A stretch of DNA of 64,000 bases, from the NCBI GenBank assembly GCA_963822985.1, contig CAWGJU010000016.1, forward strand, positions 124,001 through 188,000, written 5' to 3'. The stretch is from Thermohalobaculum sp963822985. GTDB lineage: Bacteria > Pseudomonadota > Alphaproteobacteria > Rhodobacterales > Rhodobacteraceae. Of the stretch, positions 60,783-64,000 are shown in pieces (positions within the stretch are counted from its first letter, which is position 1; each line of letters opens with the position of its first letter). The notes under the pieces were generated by a model. That model was not told the DNA's origin, did no database searches, and saw only the letters and a program-made list of their open reading frames with translations. The translations under genes were made by a program, and so were the position numbers.

Positions 60783-61823
60783 TCAAGTTCCGCGCGGCAT
60801 CAGAACCCAATAGTCGAGGTCGAGGATCACGCCTTCGGCGTACCTGCCGTCAGCGCCGCGCAGCGGGAAGTCGTCGGCCGTGCGGTTCTTGACGGCGACG
60901 GTGCGCAGGCGCAGCGCGCCGACCGAAGGGGCAGGGGTCCGGGCCTTGTCCAACACCTCGGACCAGGCGTGCACCGTGTCGCCGGCCTGGGCCGGGGCGG
61001 CGTGCGTGCCGGCGTTGATCGCCGCGATCAGATGCGCATTGCCCAGCCCGTTGAAGCTGAGCGCGCGGGCATGGCTGATGACGTGCCCGCCATAGATCAG
61101 CCGCCCCTCGGGCCGCGCCATCATCGAGAAGTGGACGCGGGCGGTGTTCTGCCAGAGGCGGGTCGCCATCATGTGCTCGGCCTCTTCCAGCGTGACGCCG
61201 TCGAGATGGTCGATGCGTTCGCCCTGGGCAAGGTCATCCCACATCAAAGAGCTGCCAGATATCTCCTTGTCCAATTGGGAGAAAGTGAGGCCGGCCGGCA
61301 CCACCAGATCGGCCGAGCCTACCACCTCGGCCAATTCGGGGACGACCGTGGCCGGCGCGGCCCCACCGGGTTCGCGCCGGTTGACCATCACCCAGCGCAC
61401 ATAGTCGAGCACGGCCTGCCCGCGCTGGTTCTGCCCGCGGGTGCGCACCCAGACGACGCCGGCGCGGCCGTTCGAAGTCTGGCGCAGCCCGATCACCTCG
61501 GAGGTGGCGGTCAGCGTGTCGCCGGGGTAGCAGGGCGCCAGCAGGCGTCCTTCGGCATAGCCCAGATTGGCCACCGCGTTCAGCGAGATGTCGGGCACCG
61601 TCTTGCCGAAGACCGTGTGGAAGACGATGAGTTCGTCCAGGGGCGCGCGCGGCAGGCCGCAGGCGCGGGCGAACTCGTCCGAAGATGTCAGGGCAAAACG
61701 CGGGCCGTAGAGCGCCATATAGAGCGCCCGGTCCCCCTCGGTCAGCGTCCGTGGCGTGGCGTGGCGCAGCATCTGCCCGACGTAGAAATGCTCGAAGAAG
61801 TTGCCGGACCAGCTCTTTGCCAT
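60783..61823 (-). CDS. mch: mesaconyl-CoA hydratase (beta-methylmalyl-CoA dehydratase)
   Basis: 346 residues, two MaoC-like hot-dog halves. It is highly similar to the ethylmalonyl-CoA pathway enzyme: GNFFEHFYVGQMLRHATPRT, YGPRFALTSSDEFARACG, IVFHTVFGKTVPDISLNAVA, NLGYAEGRLLAPCYPGDTL, VTLEEAEHMMATRLWQNTAR, IYGGHVISHARALSFNGLGN and the C-terminal LDLDYWVLMPRG. It hydrates mesaconyl-C1-CoA to beta-methylmalyl-CoA, downstream of Ccr in acetyl-CoA assimilation. The shared ccr/MaoC upstream element was not found in its 225-bp leader. Confidence 0.93.
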   Translation of the reverse strand: MAKSWSGNFFEHFYVGQMLRHATPRTLTEGDRALYMALYGPRFALTSSDEFARACGLPRAPLDELIVFHTVFGKTVPDISLNAVANLGYAEGRLLAPCYPGDTLTATSEVIGLRQTSNGRAGVVWVRTRGQNQRGQAVLDYVRWVMVNRREPGGAAPATVVPELAEVVGSADLVVPAGLTFSQLDKEISGSSLMWDDLAQGERIDHLDGVTLEEAEHMMATRLWQNTARVHFSMMARPEGRLIYGGHVISHARALSFNGLGNAHLIAAINAGTHAAPAQAGDTVHAWSEVLDKARTPAPSVGALRLRTVAVKNRTADDFPLRGADGRYAEGVILDLDYWVLMPRGT

Positions 61824-62048
61824 TGCTCCACCGTCCTCTCGTTGCGCCGGTGCCCGGTGGCACAGGGCGTGCCCCATCGCAAGGCGGCATAGCTGCAGCG
61901 GATGACCAACAGCTTGACCCTCGCCGCGCATTGGGACCGGCAGCGCGCCGGCCAGTCTGTGGTCCGTTTGCGGTCAGTCCATTGCTGCGCCATTGCGCGG
62001 GCGCGGCGCGGGCGGCAATGCTTGTGCCAGCGACCGAGGGAGCCATGC

Positions 62049-63179
62049 ATGACCCAGCCGCCGAGCCTGACCGTCGGGATCGAGGAGGAATACCTGATCG
62101 TCGACCGCGAGACGCGGGATCTCGTGAACCAGCCTGATCCGAAGTTCCTCGAGCGCTGCTCGGAGCTGACGAGCGAACGGTCGACGCCGGAGTTCCTGCA
62201 GTGCCAGGTCGAGGTCGGCACTCGGCCGCACGCGACCGTGGCCGAGGCGCGCGAGGATCTGGCCCAGCTGCGCCGCGCGGTGGCCGAGGCCGCGGCCGAG
62301 TTCGGCTATGCGCCGATCGCCGCCTCGACGCACCCCTTCGCCGACTGGCGGCGCCAGACGCACACGAAGAAGCCGCGCTATGACGAGCTGTCGATCAGCC
62401 TGGGCGCCGCCGTCCGTCGACTGCTGATCTGCGGCTGCCATGTCCACGTCGCCATCGAGGACGAGGATCTGCGCATCGACCTGATGAACCAGGCGGCCTA
62501 TTTCCTGCCGCATATGCTGGCGCTCAGCTGCTCGTCGCCCTTCTGGGAAGGCGAGGACACCGGGCTGGCCTCGTACCGGCTGACGATCTTCGATGCCCTG
62601 CCGCGCACCGGCCTGCCCGACCAGATGACGAGCTTTGGCGAGTTCCGGCGGCTGGTCGACGCGCTGACCGGCGCCGGCTGCATCGAGGACGCGACCAAGA
62701 TCTGGTGGGACATCCGCCCCTCGGCCAAGTTCCCGACGCTGGAGCAGCGGGTCACGGACGTGTGCGCCACTGTCGACGACGCGGCGACGATCGCGGCGAT
62801 GTTCCAGGCGGTCTTGGGCTTTCTCTGGCGGCTGCGGACGCAGAACCAGCGCTGGCGGCTCTACCCCTCGACGCTGATCCGCGAGAATCGCTGGCGGGCA
62901 CAGCGCTATGGCGCGGCGGGGCTGTTGGTCGATCACGGCAAGGGCCAGCAGGTGCCGCTGGGCGATCTGATCGACGAGATCCTCGAGCTTGTCGGGCCGG
63001 ATGCCGAGCGGCTGGGCTCGACCGCGCAGCTGGCGCATGCGCGCGAGATGGCCGCCGGCAACACCTCGGCCGAGCGCCAGCGCGCCGTCTACCGCCAGGC
63101 GATGGAGCAGGGCGCCAATGCGCCGGAGGCCTGCCGGCAGGTCGTCGACATGCTGATCGGTGAATACACCAAGTTCTGA
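62049..63179 (+). CDS. YbdK-type carboxylate-amine ligase (GCS2 family)
   Basis: 376 residues from ATG 62049 (GAGGGAG eight bases before). Glutamate-cysteine ligase family 2 motifs: LTVGIEEEYLIVDRETRDLV, FLQCQVEVGTRPHATVAEAR, ICGCHVHVAIEDEDLRIDLM, SCSSPFWEGEDTGLASYRL and TKIWWDIRPSAKFPTLEQRV. Members have weak glutamate-cysteine ligase activity; the true substrate is unsettled. It is divergent from mch. Confidence 0.9.
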   Translation: MTQPPSLTVGIEEEYLIVDRETRDLVNQPDPKFLERCSELTSERSTPEFLQCQVEVGTRPHATVAEAREDLAQLRRAVAEAAAEFGYAPIAASTHPFADWRRQTHTKKPRYDELSISLGAAVRRLLICGCHVHVAIEDEDLRIDLMNQAAYFLPHMLALSCSSPFWEGEDTGLASYRLTIFDALPRTGLPDQMTSFGEFRRLVDALTGAGCIEDATKIWWDIRPSAKFPTLEQRVTDVCATVDDAATIAAMFQAVLGFLWRLRTQNQRWRLYPSTLIRENRWRAQRYGAAGLLVDHGKGQQVPLGDLIDEILELVGPDAERLGSTAQLAHAREMAAGNTSAERQRAVYRQAMEQGANAPEACRQVVDMLIGEYTKF

Positions 63180-63410
63180 GTGGAGAAACTCAGGATCAGA
63201 CCGAGGATGGATGCAGGGCTTCATGCACGATGTCATCGACCTCGACCGGCCGCGCCGCAGGCTGGTCAAGGTCAGCCATGAGAGCCTCGTCGAGCTGCGA
63301 TCCGGGCGCAGGGCGGATAGAGCGGGCTCGCTGGCGCGCAGAGACGCCTGCGCGCGAGCACGTGCGCGACAGCAGGAGTCATCCAGCCTTCCGTTTCTCA
63401 AGGCGCACGG
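63180..63410. other. 231-bp region between convergent genes
   Basis: A rightward reading from 63210 begins with protein-like sequence (MQGFMHDVIDLDRPRRRLVK, VSHESLVELRSG) and then turns Arg/Ala-rich and overlaps the next gene antisense. It may be a gene remnant; I do not recognise it. Confidence 0.25.
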
Positions 63411-64000
63411 TCACGGTCGCTGGGCGAGAGCCCTCGCGGCATCGTCGCTTCCGGCAAGGATCAGGGGGCCGCTCCACCGCGAGGCGTCGCCGGCGTGGCC
63501 GAAGCCTTCGAACGGCACCCAGCCGTCGTCGCGCGGCTCGAGCACCGTTCCGCCCGCGGCAAGCACGAGCGCGACGCCGGCGGCCACGTCCCAGACCCGT
63601 GGCCGGCCGAAGCGGGCCGCCGCCATCAGCCCCGCCGCGACGAAGGCGCACTCGATGGCGGCCGAGCCGGTCCAGCGGGCGTCGTAGGGTCCGGCGGCCG
63701 TCACATCTCCCGGCACGCCGGCGATCCGCCGACGCAGGCCCTCGACCGGCGCACGGTCGGCCGGCCGGCCATCGAGCGAGAGCCCACCACAGATATGTGC
63801 ATGGTAGACGCCGGGGCCGAGGATATGGGTCGCCGAGCACCAGATGGCGCCGGCCACGGGGCGGCCGCGATGCAGGAGACCGACCGAGGCGGCATAGAGC
63901 GGGAAACCGTTGACGAAATTCGCCGTGCCGTCGATCGGGTCGATGACCCAAAGGAAATCGGATTGATCGGCGTCGGGCCGCTTTGTCTCGATCTCCTCTC
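63411..64000 (-). CDS. inositol monophosphatase family protein, partial (5' end beyond window)
   Basis: 196 C-terminal codons. Mg-binding motif WVIDPIDGTANFVNGFPLYA and the second metal Asp in PRVWDVAAGVALVLAAGGTV mark the IMPase/FIG family (inositol-1-phosphatase or 3'-phosphoadenosine phosphatase). SDFLWV precedes it as usual. The N-terminal ~70 residues lie outside the window, so the subfamily is not decided. Confidence 0.85.
   Translation of the reverse strand, partial: EEIETKRPDADQSDFLWVIDPIDGTANFVNGFPLYAASVGLLHRGRPVAGAIWCSATHILGPGVYHAHICGGLSLDGRPADRAPVEGLRRRIAGVPGDVTAAGPYDARWTGSAAIECAFVAAGLMAAARFGRPRVWDVAAGVALVLAAGGTVLEPRDDGWVPFEGFGHAGDASRWSGPLILAGSDDAARALAQRP

Noticed and set aside
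61975..62000. TTGCGC/CTGCGC words upstream of mch as a third copy of the ccr-type operator
   Set aside because: The two words are only 7-8 bp apart and lack the shared CGAAACGATC flank and the 13-bp spacing.
1..64000. CRISPR arrays, tRNA or rRNA genes, prophage or integron structures
   Set aside because: No regularly spaced repeats, cloverleaf-like genes, att-like duplications or phage genes were recognised. A tRNAscan or CRISPR search would settle this.

Overview
The window is a 64 kb stretch of very GC-rich chromosome, most likely from an alphaproteobacterium. Evidence for this is the ethylmalonyl-CoA pathway pair (crotonyl-CoA carboxylase/reductase at 23.8 kb and mesaconyl-CoA hydratase at 60.8 kb), the lysC-ptsP neighbourhood at 54-57 kb, the glcDEF glycolate oxidase operon, the Entner-Doudoroff type sugar cluster and the quinohemoprotein amine dehydrogenase operon. 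I do not assign a genus. No tRNA, rRNA, CRISPR array or prophage was recognised.

Layout. 1-5.2 kb: a DUF3300 protein running off the left edge, a SYLF-domain lipoprotein, and two nested insertion sequences (an ISNCY-type element that has cut the 5' end of an IS1380-type transposase gene). 5.4-9.3 kb: a paoABC-like periplasmic molybdenum aldehyde oxidoreductase operon with many frame breaks. 9.4-11.4 kb: a RACo/RamA-like corrinoid-protein activator, whose probable partner, an MttB-superfamily methyltransferase, lies at 18.4 kb. 11.8-14.3 kb: ccmF and ccmH for cytochrome c maturation, with a 24-bp-arm palindrome inside the ccmH signal peptide. 14.3-15.8 kb: two decayed solute-binding protein genes. 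16.0-22.1 kb: MaoC hydratase, ribF, plsC, the MttB-like gene, an LplT-like MFS transporter and ycgN. 22.1-25.1 kb: threonine aldolase, cold-shock protein and ccr.

25.2-33.5 kb is a complete seven-gene qhp operon (order G-A-D-C-B-F-E). It encodes the three subunits of the cysteine tryptophylquinone amine dehydrogenase plus its radical-SAM cross-linking enzyme, peptide exporter, leader protease and flavin monooxygenase. 33.6-39.9 kb: a large repeat-bearing OmpA-family protein, then kinase-pgi-eda, then a phosphodiesterase. 40.0-47.4 kb: a branched-chain-amino-acid-type ABC importer (livFKMHG) co-transcribed with an acyl-CoA ligase. 47.5-53.6 kb: HAD hydrolase, Hsp20, a trypsin-like protease and glcDEF. 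53.7-64 kb: ptsP, lysC, an ftsH paralogue, an SDR/small barrel protein/mch operon, a YbdK-type ligase and a partial inositol-monophosphatase-like gene.

How it fits together. The metabolic theme is growth on C2/C4 compounds and amines. Amines are oxidised in the periplasm by QHNDH, glycolate by GlcDEF, and acetyl-CoA is assimilated through Ccr and Mch. An 18-bp sequence carrying a tandem TTGCGCAA-type site is shared by the regions just upstream of the MaoC-type hydratase and of ccr, which suggests a common regulator of crotonyl-CoA metabolism. Six genes (paoA, paoB, paoC, ribF, plsC, the MFS gene) carry frame breaks, and all twenty are best explained by single extra bases. Because ribF is normally essential, I suspect sequence error there. 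The ModA-like gene instead carries shifts of the opposite sign plus a nonsense codon and looks truly decayed.
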